Assembly: GCA_016271365.2 (NCBI GenBank)
Contig: CM028129.1
Location: 1,002,615,501 to 1,002,679,500 of the forward strand
Direction: 5' to 3'
Length of the DNA stretch: 64,000 nucleotides
From: Neoceratodus forsteri
Lineage: Eukaryota; Chordata; Ceratodontiformes; Ceratodontidae
The notes under the pieces were generated by a model. The model saw only the letters and a program-made list of their open reading frames with translations. It was not told the origin of the DNA and did no database searches. Below are positions 21,676 through 33,142 of this stretch, in pieces. The translations under genes and the position numbers were made by a program. Position 1 is the first letter of the stretch. Every line of letters starts with the position of its first letter.

Positions 21676-23220
21676 GTGTTGGAAGCCAGTCCCAGAGAAC
21701 TTAGAGGCAACTTGGATGTCCACTGTTCGGCAGTAGCTACTGAAATATCCCATGGCGATGGTATTGAAGAGTGGCTGAAGGAAATAGACGTGGGTACAGA
21801 AGACACACCTGAGTGCCAGAAGCGGCAAGTATTGGAGTTGGTCAAGAAGCATCATAAGGCCTTCTCACAGCATCCTCTTGATTTTGGGTGCACAGAGGCT
21901 GTCCTACACCATATCCCAACTATGAACCATCCTCCTATCCAAGAGAGGTTCAGGCTACTTCCTCCTGTGATGTACCAACCGGTAAAAGAAATGCTGAAAG
22001 AGTTGCTGGACAGTAAAGTAATTAAGAGCCATAGTCCATGGGTGGCACCCATTGTTCTGGTGAGAAAAAGGATGGGAAGTTGTGACTCTGTGTGACTACA
22101 GAAATTGAATCAAGTAACTCACAAAGATGCGATCCATTGCCCCAGATTGAGGATTCATGACTGCCTTGAAATCTGCAGCATATTTCTCCATGCTAGATCT
22201 AGCTAGTGGGTACTGGCAGGTACCCGCTAGCTCTGGCCGCTCAAGAAAAGACAGCCTTCATTACGCCAATGGGATTATTTGAGTTTACCTGGATGCCCTA
22301 TGGTCTGTGTAATGCACCAAGCACTTTCCAGAGGCTAGTTAAACACTGTCTGAGCAGCCAGAATTTTGAGATTGTCCTGCTATATTTGGATGACATCATA
22401 GTCTACTCACAGACCTACCAGGATCATCTGTGTCACCGGGAGATTGTGTTCAAGTGACTTGCAGAGTATGGATTGAAGATATTGAAGATCAAACCCTCTA
22501 AATGCCATTTCTTAAAGAGTCAAGTTAATTACCTGGGACATATTGTGAGTTCTGCGGGGGTATCATGAGATCACAAGAAGGTCAAAGCTATAAGAGAGTG
22601 GCCCGTTCCCACCACTATCCGGGATGCAAGAAAGTTCTTGGGATTTGTTAGCTACTATAGACAGTTCATTAAGGACTTTTCTAAGATCACTGCTCTACTG
22701 CATGAACTTCTGAGAGGGAGCAAGAACCAAAAAGTAACCCAAAATATCCCGGTGAGGTGGACAGATGCCCAACAAAGTGCTTTGGAACAGTTGAAGAAAA
22801 TTTTGACCAAGGGTCCAATCCTTCCTTATCTGGACTACAATAAACCATTCCAGGTATACATTGATGCCAACAATTGTGGACTGGGAGCTGTTTTAGCCCA
22901 GGAACAAGAAGGGACAGAAAGAGTGATCATGTATGCAAGCAGAAGCCTTCAAGGCTCAGAGCAGAATGACGAGAAAATACAACTCTTTCAAACTTAAATT
23001 CCTAGCACTAGTGTGGCCGTGACTGAGAAATCTAAAAATTACCTGGCTGCCAGTAAATTTGAAGTATACACAGATAACACCCCCCTGGCTCACCTCAACA
23101 AAGCCATGTTAGAGACCTTAGAACAGCAACGGGCATCTCATCTGGCCAACTGCAACTTTTCCATCCATTACAGATCTGGCCGATCAAATGCAAATGCTGA
23201 TGCACTGTCCCGGTTACCTA
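21676..23220 (+). pseudogene. Gypsy reverse transcriptase and RNase H
   Basis: RT starts with a conserved approach (FRLLPPVMYQPVKEMLKELL and SHSPWVAPIVLVRK, 21950-22070). Motif A is damaged near 22190-22210. FTWMPYGLCNAPSTFQRL (22283-22336) and catalytic YLDDIIVYS (22383-22409) are intact. KCHFLKSQVNYLGHIVS follows near 22500, then the connection. RNase H begins VYIDANNCGLGAVLAQ (22856-22903; Asp present, usual Ser changed to Asn) and ends NANADALSRLP near 23190-23218. Stops at 22092, 22456, 22566 and 22996 inactivate it. Confidence 0.92.
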
Positions 23221-23482
23221 CCCAAGATGAACCCAAAGTGGACGGCGCCCAGCAAGAAAATACAGAAATGCCACCATTTTTTGCAAATCTCAGACAAAGC
23301 CATCCAGGCATGTTGCCAATGTCTGCCACAAAGGGTGTAAGTCAAAGAGTCTGAATCTGAACTCCTGTGATTCGAGCAGGATGATGACCTGTGGAAGCAA
23401 TTGCAAATGCGAAGTCCCATCATCCACTGAATACACAAATTGATCCTCACTAACCAGAGTCTATCACCATAAGAAAGGGGAA

Positions 23483-24162
23483 ATGGCACCTGAGGAGCTA
23501 ATCAAGCTATTGCACCACCGAGAGCAATTTGTCATTCAGCAAGGAAGACTGGTTCGGAAAACCAGAGATCAGAAAATACATAGAGACATCTTTCAGGTGG
23601 TCTTACCTTGTCAAGCAGCACCTATCACTCTGGAAGCATTCCTTGGCCTGTCTGGACACTTTGGCTGTAAAAAGACTGAGAATAACCTAAGGGAGCAATT
23701 TTATTGGACTGGTATGCAGGAAGATGTGGTGCAATGGTGCGAGAATTGTGAGGCCTGTAATTTAAAACACAACCCAGTGACTTGAGTGTGCCCTCTGATT
23801 CCAATTATCAGCAAAGCTCTCTTGACCTGGTCACCTTAGATCACCTCAGATTAGATCCCAGCAAAGATGGATACATATACCTTCTTACCATGCCCGACCA
23901 TTAAAGCAAGTTCCTAGTAACAGCACCTGTGCGGGATCTCACAGCCAAAACTACTGCCAAGGCCTTTTGGAACAATTTTGTCAAACCATATGGGTACCCA
24001 AATCAAATCATAACATAACAGATCAAGGGACAGCATTTGAGTTGCAACCTTTTAAAGAACTGTGTGTGTTGTATGAGAGCTACAAGAAGTAAACTACCGC
24101 AAACCTCCCACAAGCGAATGGACTTTGAGAAAGAGCCAACAGAACCATAATCAACATGCTAA
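23483..24162 (+). pseudogene. Gypsy integrase, zinc finger and core, left of CR1
   Basis: An HHCC-type zinc-binding region is present: GHFGCKKTENNLREQFYW near 23653-23706 and WCENCEACNLKHNP (23734-23775). The catalytic core follows in broken form: LDHLRLDP near 23836, a MPDH-stop-SKF block near 23890-23915, and a damaged region around 24000-24110. It ends RANRTIINMLR at 24160, where a CR1 LINE inserts. Integrase would join cDNA to host DNA. Confidence 0.85.
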
Positions 24163-25603
24163 GGTACATAGATACATAGATACATAGACAGTGTCGGCAG
24201 ATAAGGGCCTATGGCCCACCTAGTCTGCCCATTTGAGCTTGTAAATTCAGTTTGTTTTCCTAGAAGTCTATTTCCCCTTACCCCTGACCTCTAGAATTCC
24301 TTTATGTCTATCCCATGCATTCTTAAATCCTGTGATTGTTTCAGCCCCCACCACTTCCTCTGGCAGGGTGTTCCACTTGTCCACCACCCGTTCTGTGAAG
24401 AAATTCTTTCATGTTTCCTCTGAATCGTCCTCCTCCAACTTCATCCCATGCCCTCTAGTCCTGAAACATCTCTTTTCGCTTAAAAATAGTGTTTTCCTGC
24501 ACCCTGTTCCTCCCTGTAAGATACCTGTATGTCTCTATCATATCCCCTCTCTCCTCCTCTCCTCCAGGGAGTACATGTTCAGTTCCTTCAACCTGTCTTC
24601 ATAGGACTTGTGATGCAACCCATGCACCATCTTTGTTGCCCTCCTCTGAACCTTCTCTACCCTGTCTATGTCCTTACGTAGGTATGGTCTCCAGAACTGT
24701 ACACTGTACTCCAGGTGGGGCCTCACTAGTGTCTTGTATAGCGAATTATGACCTCCGTTTTCCTGCTGGTGATGCCCTGCTTATACATCCCAGCATCCTA
24801 TTTGCTTTACCTGATGCCTTGTCACACTGTTTCCTCACCTTGAGGTCATCAGAGATGACAACCCCAAGATCCCTTTCCTGCTCGTGCATGCTATATCCTC
24901 ACCCCCAACTGATATATTGTGCCAGGGTTTGTGCCCCATATGCATTATCTTGCACTTCTTTGCATTGAACCTCAACTGCCAAACCCTTGACCATTCTTCA
25001 AGTTTCTGCAGGTCCTTCTCATTCTGTCTACACCCTCTGGTGTGTCTACTCTGTTACAGAGCTTTGTGTCATCAGCGAACAGTGAAATTCTGCCTTCTAT
25101 ATCCTGTGCAATGTCACTGATGAAGATGTTGAATAGGACCGGTCCCAGCACTGATCCCTGTGGTACCCCACTGGTCACTCTTCCCTCTGTGGAGTGACAG
25201 CCATTTACCACCACCCTCTGTGTCCTGCCACCCAGCCAGTTACCTACCCACCACACTACTGTCCTGCCCACACCCATATTCCCCAGTTTGTGTAATAGTC
25301 TTCTATGTGGCACAGTGTCAAAGGCCTTGCTGAAGTCCAGATAGGCCATGTCCACTGCCCTCCCCTGATCCACCTCCCTAGTCACCCAGTCAAAAAATTC
25401 AATGAGGTTGATCTGACATGACCTCCCCCTGGTGAAACCATGCTGCCTTGGGTCCTGTAGTCCATTGACAACCAGATGTTCCACCAATCTCTCCTTCAGT
25501 AGTGCTTCCATGATCTTTCCCACTACCGAGGTGAGGCTGACTGGTCTGTAGTTCCCTGCTTCCTCTTTGTTCCCACTTTTGTATAAGGTCCCTTTCAGAA
25601 CCG
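24163..25603 (-). mobile_element. CR1 LINE copy 1, inserted in Gypsy integrase
   Basis: A minus-strand, 5'-truncated CR1 LINE. Its 3' end is three GATACATA-type units at 24163-24186. The RT frame is open for about 240 residues (25715-24972, the first part being integrase antisense). Integrase coding resumes at 25604 with NWPTVLPELVYIYNNT, so the right boundary is good to a few bases. CAACAT occurs at both flanks (24152-24157 and 25604-25609). The 3' region is shared with 31222-33142 and 39229-41640. Confidence 0.9.
24540..25600 (-). pseudogene. CR1 reverse transcriptase, copy 1
   Basis: Minus-strand blocks in order: EAGNYRPVSLTSVVGKIME (near 25560-25504), QHGFTRGRSCQINL, motif A MAYLDFSKAFDTVPHRRLL (near 25350-25294), VTSGVPQGSVLGPVLFNIFI (near 25180-25121), catalytic LFADDTKLCN (near 25085-25056). 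A frameshift near 25000 follows, and then the C-terminal [13 protein letters not shown] near 24725 and [12 protein letters not shown] near 24560. All catalytic residues are visible, but fingers upstream of EAGNYRP are absent. Confidence 0.92.
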
Positions 25604-26400
25604 CAACATCAAAACTGGCCAACTGTCCTTCCTGAACTTGTATATATATAATAACACCATGCATTGTTCTACAGGGCACATGCCGTATTATCCGATGTTC
25701 AGACACCATGGACATTTACCTTAGGATTTGGTGCTTGGAGTACCAACTGAGACTGTAATACAGCCTAAAACACAATGGGTCCAAGACCATCACAATCGAA
25801 TACAAATGGCTGATGAAGTTGTTGCAAAACAAATAACAAAGGTGAGAAAGCGACAGCAGGCTCTGTATGACTAGAAGGCTAAAGCTGAGCCACTGTTGAT
25901 TGGAGACAGAGTTCTACTTAGATGCACCCACAATTGTCAGAAATTAAAGACCAAATGGGGTCCAGATCTGTATATCATTATAGATATTCCTTACCCTGAC
26001 ATGCCCGTGTATAAAATCCAGACTGAATCTAGTATTCCCATCCAAAGGTGGCACACCGTAATCTGATCAAGCCATGTGCTTTCTAAGTTATGGCAGAAAC
26101 AAAAGAACCAGATGAAGAATTTCGGGACTCAGGTGTAAGTGTGAGGCAGAGTCAATTCCTTCAGGAGGCACCAAACCTTGCTCTAGATAACTGTCTTATG
26201 GTACCCTGGACCTGGAGCATCCCTGTTAATTCTCCTAGTCCCATGTCCACAGAATCTCTGATGACAGAACAGCTACCTATGCGGTCGCAGAGATCAACCC
26301 TTGGGATACCCTCAAAACAATTCATTCTGGATGCAGCTCAAGCCTCAGGCAGAACCTTTCCATGAAAAGGTCCTCCTTTGGTACAGGGGTTATAGTAAAA
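25604..26400 (+). pseudogene. Gypsy integrase C-terminal domain and tail
   Basis: After the CR1, integrase continues with YNNTMHCSTGHMPYYPMFR (25643-25699), the conserved 'YN.T.H.STG..PYYLMFGR' region. Next come a frameshifted 'VQDHHNRIQMADE' block near 25780 and GDRVLLR near 25905-25925. The open frame 26090-26365 ends with PMRSQRSTLGIPSKQF, the Arg/Ser-rich tail often seen at the end of vertebrate Gypsy Pol. Frameshifts at about 25725 and a stop at 25873 are visible. Confidence 0.85.
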
Positions 26401-26535
26401 TCTAACAGTGGCCACTGGATGATAAGTAATAGATCTTAGAGTCATGATTTAAAATAAGTTAAGTAGATATATTTAGAAATGATAGAGTATAAGTTGATAA
26501 TTTGTTTATTATGAATACATGGGGACATGTATTTT

Positions 26536-26551
26536 GAGGTGGGCCCGAATC
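26536..26551 (+). promoter_or_regulatory. Polypurine tract before the 3' LTR
   Basis: GAGGTGGGCC followed by CGAATC abuts the 3' LTR start at 26552. Purine-rich sequence here is where plus-strand DNA synthesis begins in LTR retrotransposons. The tract is short and partly eroded. Confidence 0.55.
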
Positions 26552-28122
26552 TGTAGTGCCCCGAGGCATGGGGCCCAACAGTAACTTAATTTAAATAAAA
26601 GAAGTTGCCCCTTTTATGGTCCCTGGGCAGTGTGGGCAGGTAGGGGTGGCAAGGGTCAGCATGGGGTCCCGTGTGTGTCACCCCTTTTCTACCAGCAGCA
26701 GCAGCAGCAGCAATAAAAAAAAAATAATTTTTTTTCTTGCTTCTCCTGGCTGCCTGCACTCCATTGTGGACTCCCTCCCCCGAAAGAAGCGGCCAGCGAG
26801 CATTTTACAAAGCCCCACTCATGCTGAATTGTTGAGACCGCCGGCGGGCACAGGGACACACATCCTGAATGCTGGCCGTTAGTTCAGAGTAGCTGTGGCC
26901 GGAAACAGGTAGGATGTTGCCACTGATTGCTAATGGGCATAGAAAAGCCTGAAGTGAGTGTCAGCACCCAAAGGAAAAAAGCCTGATCATGGTGGTTGTG
27001 GTGAGGGAGAGAGGGGACACAGGTTTAATGGCAGTGTGAAAGGGCTTACCTGAGGTCCACCTCCTCATTCCTCCTAGTGAGTGTTGGTCCGCTGGTGAAG
27101 TCTGGTGGTCATCCAGTTGTTTGTTTCGAGTCCCATTGCAGTGTTGTGGTGGTCTCATTCCTCTGGTGCCATGGTGAGGGCTCCGTTCTGCCTCATATTA
27201 TTTTTTTAAAAAGTACATTCTGGTCCCATGGAGGTGGCGTGTGGAACAGCTGCATTTCAGAAGAAGACCTGCAAGGCCCCAGTCATCCACTGCATTGCCT
27301 GCAGCTCCACCCACAAGTCCCTCCCTCCCTCTGCAGACACCTCCAGCCTCCCCTCTGAACTGTCTTCAACCTGCGCCGGGGCAGTGACTCGGAGGTAGCA
27401 CTGAAGGAAGAGTGCTGACCACCAGTAACTAAATAAAAAAAGGCACTAGGCACTTTGTTAAGTTGGCAACCGGCCGGGGGGATGGGCCAGATGGCACAAA
27501 TTTAAATAAATAAATATTCATTGGGACAGCAATGCCCCAGGGGAGGGGCCAGATATAGAGACCCACGGTAAAGATGGAGTAAATATTTATGAGCAGGCAG
27601 TGCAAGAGAGGTTGATGGACAGAAAGACCCTGCTAAGGCCTAAAGGACTATTGTAGGGGCCTTAAAGGGGTAAAGTCAAGCCCCAGATAGGTGAAAGTGG
27701 CCCAGAAGAGAAGGCTCAAAGATTAAAGGGACCCAGCAGAGAGGCCCACCTCTTAAAGGGGCCGGTAAAGAAGGGAGCCCAGCAAAGAAAGCCCTATAGT
27801 TTAAAGGGGCCATGCAAAGTAAATTAAGAGGGTTAATGAGACCCAGGGGCCCTGTGCCACACCCTAGTGCCTAACATATGGTGGGATTTCAGTCAGCCCT
27901 GAGTTAAAGCAACTGTGTCTGGGGACCCCTGATATATTGATAGTGTGTGGGACAGTGACTACGGTCGCATAGGTGGGGAAGGGGGTTAAAATATTTCCCG
28001 CCTTCGGACTGTCTAAAGAGGCGGCCGAGAAAGGAGCTGGCTAGTGTCTCTCTAATTGGGCTAGCATTGGGTAAGAGGGCATTTGGGGCATTTTAAAGGG
28101 ATAATACATGTGAAAACCTGCC

Positions 28123-28616
28123 TGAAGTGTATTTATTGCCTGAACTTCCTCTAGTACCTTGCAACTGCCCTGAACAGCATCTGGTGCCTTGCAATTGCCC
28201 GAACTGCCTCTAGTACCTTGCAATTGCCCTGAATAACATCTGGCACCCCACAATTGCCTGAACTGCATCTAGTACCTTGCAACTACCCCAAACAGCATCT
28301 GGCACCCTACAATTGCTCAAACTGCCTCGAGTACCTTGCAATTACCCTGAACGACATCTGGCACCCTGCAATTGCCTGAACTGCCTCTAGTACCTTACAA
28401 TTTCCCCGAACAGCATCTGGCACCCTGCAATTGCCCAAAACTGCCTCTAGCACCTTGCAATTGCCCTGAACAGCATCTGGTGCCCTGCAATTGCCCAAAC
28501 TGCCTCTAGTAACTTGCAATTGACCCGAACAACATCTGGCACCCTGCAATTGCCAAAAATGCCTCTAGTACTTTGCAATTGCCCTGAATAGCATCCAGTG
28601 CCTTGCAAATGCTCTC
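28123..28616 (+). repeat. Minisatellite of 3' LTR, about eight 59-60-bp units
   Basis: The repeat is the same unit as 15411-15790. I count eight CTAGTACC-like anchors (near 28148, 28206, 28266, 28325, 28384, 28443, 28502, 28561), two more than in the 5' LTR. Confidence 0.85.
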
Positions 28617-29483
28617 TAACTGTGACATTTCCTTGCAAGTGCTCTGAACTGGGTTCAACTACCTGCAGAGGCTGCTACTATTGACTTCTACATCCTGGCT
28701 ACAAAGTGACATAATCTTCCTCCACTGCTGCTGTGAATGGATTGCTGTGTTCTCCATCGATCTAGTGGATTATTTTAGTGGGCAGCCATTGAGCTAGAGT
28801 TAGACAATAGTCAGGCCAGGCCCCATTCAACTGATTTACATTGCTATGTCCCTACCCTGATAAGAAAAGTCTAGTCAGCCAAGGAGCCATCCCGGCTCAA
28901 TAGTTAGGACTCCGATTCATTGTGGGGTGGGATTTATTTGTTTCAGGGAGGATGAAAGCTGTAAGACCAAGGATGATGAAAGCTGCCAGACATCTTTGTC
29001 ACTGGATCCCAAGTTTCTGACAACCGTGGTCAGCGGTTTGACCTGACATTTCACCGATGCCCAGAGGATCCTGTGGACAAAGCACCTATCTTCCTGAGTA
29101 ATCAGTGGTCTGCCACGATGTTCCACTGATTGACCAGTTCCTTTGTGCCTGCCTGGTGGTCTGGATGACCTGTACTGGGCATCCATCATCCTTCCTCTGT
29201 TGATCATTTCATCCTTCTTCTCAAGTGCAAGTTGCCTGGTGGTCTGTTATGACCTATCCTGGGCTACAAGTCTGTTCTTTGGGGATGAGAAACGTCCTCT
29301 GTTGATCCCTGCCTTATAGGCATTTGCCTCTGAGTGCTTGGAAAAGACTGTACTTGGTACCTGTGTGGTTCACTCACCCCTGAAAGTCTTTTCCCTTAAG
29401 TATCCTTTTGTCTGCACAATGTCACTTCACAGCTGCAATGAGGGTTATCCCAGAACCTACTCTAGTAACCCCTGGCTAGGGTG

Positions 29484-29645
29484 ATAGAATCATAGTAGTA
29501 AAACAGTCATAGTAGTGATAGAGTAATAGCAGTAATAGAGTCATGATAGTAATAGAGGCATAGTGGTAATACAGTCATAGTAATAACAGAGTCATAGTAC
29601 TAATAGAATCATAGTAGTGAGAGAGTCGTAGTACTGATAGAGCAA
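29484..29645 (+). repeat. ATAGAGTCATAGTAGTA simple repeat in 3' LTR
   Basis: About ten degenerate units lie here, homologous to 16668-16800 in the 5' LTR. Confidence 0.8.
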
Positions 29646-29989
29646 TTGTAGTGGTAACAAGCACAGTAATACTAGAGAGTTATAGCAAGTTCTACAATTC
29701 ATACTTGTTCCTAAAAGTAAAGTGCCTCCAGTGTGACTGTCATTGCTGTTTACAGTGGTTGGACCCCTGCTCTTATCCTTGAATAAATCGTTTGTTGCAT
29801 TTGAAGTTGTCGTCTGCCTCTCCTTGCAACCCCTCTCCATCTCCCTAGAACAAATCCAGAATGCTTGGTAAGTGGGAAGGTTGATTACACTACAAGCCAG
29901 GCATTCATGACCATAATTTGGTCACTATAGAAGGTATGTTGAAAATTTAGCATAAAAATATTAAAAACAACAAAGTTAGGAGTATTTTT

Positions 29990-30680
29990 AAAAGGGACCA
30001 AGGTTAGTTGTTGTTTTCTGTCCTGTCCAGAATCAGTGAGAAATTCTCTCATTATTTGCTAATACGGTATACCACTCAACAAGGATGGCAGGTGCACTTT
30101 CCCCAATTTAGAGAGAGGTAATCTTCTAAGAGCAAGCAAAGCAGCTAAAACCATGACCAAGACCAGGTTCCTCTGAGGTTTATTCAAATGTTTCAGTTGA
30201 GAAGAAAGCCCCAAAATAAAAATTAGGGGAGAATGAGATCTTTTGTTAGTTAACTTTCTCACATATCTCATGAACTTTATTCCATATATCAGCTATTTTG
30301 GGCAACTCCACAACATACCATATGCAGTAGTCTAGCATGGAATTCATTGCATCTCCAACATGCACCTGCAAGGTAGTTAATTTGTTCTAGCCTCTGGGGG
30401 TGTTGTAGTACTGGTGTAGTATCTTGAATTGCATGTTTTTTCCTGAACTTCTACACACATGATATGCATTAGACCAAGTGGATGCCCAGTCATGAGATGG
30501 AATATTACACTCCAAATCTGATTCCCATTTTACTTTGGTAGCATCCATGGCTGCATTAAAATCTGAGCTTTTCTGATCTGAAGGTAAATTACAAAATGAA
30601 ATGTATGTAAATTGTATTTAAGTTTGAGGCCTTAAGGATCAAAGAAGTCCTGAGGGGGAGTCTATCAGATCACAAGTATT
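29990..30680 (-). pseudogene. L1/Tx1-like LINE copy A, C-terminal region
   Basis: Minus-strand pieces include VKWESDLECNIPSHDWAST near 30530-30470, a 'YNTPRGQNKL' block near 30400, and ELPKIADIWNKVHEICEKV near 30305-30250. The last matches the end block of L1-type ORF2 ('W..CP.I..FW..V...I'). The usual cysteines of that block are largely lost. The 3' LTR of the Gypsy element abuts near 29929. Confidence 0.65.
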
Positions 30681-31221
30681 AGAGATGTTGGGCTTGATTC
30701 TCAAAGCCCTTAGAATGACACAAGGTGCCTGCATCAAACATAAATGATGCAAATGGCACCTTGCATCAAAAATGCACCCTGAGTTATTCTCAAAAGCAGC
30801 CTAAATCAAACAAAGGCTGCTTGCACTAAAGGGGGCCTGTACCAGCCTTGCACCACAAAATGGACTGTGCCATGGTGCTAGGGGGCTTGCAGCAGATGCA
30901 GGCTGTCATATCCCCTAAGTTGCTATTCCCAAAACCCTCCCAGACGGCAAAGGTCTAAGCACCATTAGACCAGCCCTTGGCTGGTCTAACAGCACTTAGA
31001 AATCCTCTGGGAGGGTGCGACAATGAGCCACCCCTCCAAGCCCTGATCTCCTGTGCTAATAAATATATTCCTTGGTAGTCTAGCACCCTATCAAGCCCCG
31101 ACCACTCATAATTAATATTAAAATATCCCTGGCAGTCTAGTGGCCCCCTCAAGCCCCGATTGCCCATTAGTATGATTAGAAAATTCCTGGTAGTCTGGTA
31201 GCCCCCCCAAGCTCCAATCTC

Positions 31222-33142
31222 AACACAGAAGGAGCAGGACAGAGAGCTGTACCAGTTAAGGCAGAAGGAAGCAGGGAGGGAAGTCAGAATAGCAAAGGCC
31301 CAAACTGAGGAAAAGATAGCCAACTCAGTTAAGAAGGGGATAAAACCTTTATAGGTACATCAGCGTGCAGAAAGACAAAAGGAGGGATAGTGAGGCTGAA
31401 TAGAATGAACGTGGGTGGGCAGAGGGGACAGTGAAAAAGCAGGAATACTGAACGAATATTTCTGCTCAGTATTCACAAAAGAGAGAGGGAAGTGCCTAAT
31501 CCAATTAACAGAAGCACTCTTGATAGGGGGTCGATACCAGTCCTTTCACAGAAGAAAGGGTTCTGCAAGAACTCCTAAAAACTGAAGGTGGACAAAGCAA
31601 TGGGTCCTGATGGAACTCACCCCAGAATTCTAAAAGAATTAAGGAGGAACTAGTGAAACCACTGGCTACTCGTTTTAATAAATCATGGAGGATGGTGTGG
31701 TACCCGAGGACTGGAGGAAGGCGGTGTGATTCCCTTCACAAAAGTGGGTCCAAGACAGAGGCAGGAAACTACAGACCTGTCAGTCTGACCTCTGTGGTAG
31801 GGAAAGTGATGGAGTCACTTCGAAGGAAAGAATAGTCGAGTACCTAGAGGCCAGTGGAGCACAGGACCCAAGGCAGCATGGGTTCACAGCGGGAAGGTCA
31901 TGTCAGACGAATCTAATAGATTTCTTTGACTGGGTGACCAAAGTAGTAGACCAGGGAGGGGCTGTGGACATGGCCTACCTAGACTTTAGCAAGGCATTTT
32001 ACACAGTCCCACACAAAAGATTAATAGTCAAATTAACCAGCCTGGGAATGGGACCCAGGGTGGTAGCCTGGAATAAAACATTGGCTGGACAACAGGACAC
32101 AGAAGGTAATTGTAAATGGAGTCCACTCTGAAGAAAGGGGTTACTAGTGGGGTACCAGGGTTCAGTATTGGGTCCAGTCCTTTTAATGTCTTCATCAGTG
32201 ACATTGCAGAGGGACTGAAGGAAAAGTATGCCTTTTGCAGATGACACGAAGATCTGCAACAGGGTTGATACACAAGGAGGTGTGGAAAGGATGAAAAGGG
32301 ACTTGGCAAGGTTGGAGGAATGGTCAAGTATGGCAGCTAGGATTCAATGCAAAGAAGTGCAAAATAATGCACCTGGAAAACAAGAACCCAGGGAAGAATA
32401 CACAATGGGTGGGGAGGTAGTAACAACAACAAAATGGAAAGAGACCTGGGGTAATCATATCAGATGACCTTAAGGTTAGCAAGCAATGTGAGAAGGCAGT
32501 AGGGAGGGCTGGGGGTATACTGGGATGTATAGGGAGAGGCATCATCAGCAGAAAACAGGAAGTTGTTATCCTCTGTACAGACAGTTGGAGAGACCCCATC
32601 TGAGTACTGTGTCCAGTTCTGAGACCCCATCTCCGCAAGGACATAGACAGGATAGAGGCAGTCCAAAGGAGGGCAACTAAAATGGTGCAGGGTCTGCAAG
32701 AGAAGCCGTATGAGGAGAGACTAAAGGAGCTTAATATGTATACCCTTGAGGAAAGAAGGGAGAGGGGACATGATAGAAACTTTAAGTACCTCAGTGGAAC
32801 AACAAAGTCCAAGAGGGTAGCATCTTTCAGAAAAGAGACTTGCAAGAACAAGGGCACAATTTAAAGATAGAAGGAGGGCAGTTCAGGGGCAATGTGAGGA
32901 AGTATTATTTCACAGAGAGGGTAGTGGATGCATGGAACAGCCTTCCTGAGGAGGTTGTGGGGTCTAGAACTGTGGAAGAATTCAAGAATGCATGGGACAG
33001 ACATAAGGCAATTCTTGTGGGGGGTAGGAAGAAATAGGCTGTTGGTTAACTAGGATCTGCGGCCTATCCTGTAGGTAGGGAAATGGGCAGACTAGATGGG
33101 CCTAGCGGTCCTTATCTGCCGTCAAAGTCTATGTTTCTATGT
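31222..33142 (+). mobile_element. CR1 LINE copy 2, inside the palindromic repeat
   Basis: Plus-strand, 5'-truncated CR1 beginning in the linker before RT and ending CTATGTTTCTATG at 33142. The subrepeat array of the host palindrome continues on both sides (…AAGCTCCAATCT and CCCATTATAAAAATG…). It belongs to the same family as 24163-25603 and 39229-41640, by the shared 3' block GGGCAGACTAGATGGGCC. Confidence 0.9.
31240..33037 (+). pseudogene. CR1 reverse transcriptase, copy 2
   Basis: Plus-strand blocks with frameshifts: DKAMGPDGTHPRILKEL-like near 31585-31640, GNYRPVSLTSVVGKVME (31767-31817), motif A MAYLDFSKAFYTVPHKRLI (31970-32026; the usual Asp-Thr is Tyr-Thr), a damaged SGVPG block near 32145, a FADDTKICN block at 32233-32259, and the C-terminal [20 protein letters not shown] near 32691-32750. 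It ends with the AWNSLPEEV block (32935). Multiple frameshifts inactivate it. Confidence 0.9.

Larger units (their letters stand above)
13334..29929 (+). mobile_element. Ty3/Gypsy LTR retrotransposon with giant LTRs, three nested insertions
   Basis: Two long direct repeats (13334-17076 and 26552-29929) flank a gag-PR-RT-RH-INT interior, the Ty3/Gypsy order. LTRs start TGTAGTG and end CACTACA (CACTATA in the 3' copy), a perfect 7-bp terminal inverted repeat. Subtracting the nested L2-like LINE (17104-19737) and CR1 (24163-25603) leaves an interior of about 5.4 kb, normal for Gypsy. The LTRs are far longer than the few hundred bases typical of the group. All genes carry stops. Confidence 0.92.
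26552..29929 (+). repeat. 3' LTR of the Gypsy element
   Basis: This 3378-bp LTR starts TGTAGTGCCCCGAGGCATGG and ends GGTCACTATA, against GGTCACTACA in the 5' copy. It lacks the SINE. It has a (CAG)n run at 26694-26712, about eight minisatellite units (28123-28616) and a longer TAG-rich repeat (29484-29645). The end reads CACTATAG: either C to T in CACTACA, or loss of three bases leaving an ATAG duplication that matches the ATAG before the 5' LTR (13330-13333). Confidence 0.92.

Noticed and set aside
24332..25120. Several plus-strand frames rich in Ser, Pro and Leu, including 159 residues at 24489-24968
   Set aside because: They are antisense to CR1 RT and its C-terminal region. The same is true of plus-strand frames at 39384-40199.
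28123..28616. Regular repeats resembling a CRISPR array
   Set aside because: Units are contiguous 59-60-bp minisatellite repeats without unique spacers, present in both LTRs of a eukaryotic element.
32324..32857. 177-residue minus-strand frame
   Set aside because: It is antisense to CR1 copy 2, whose sense-strand RT motifs are clear.
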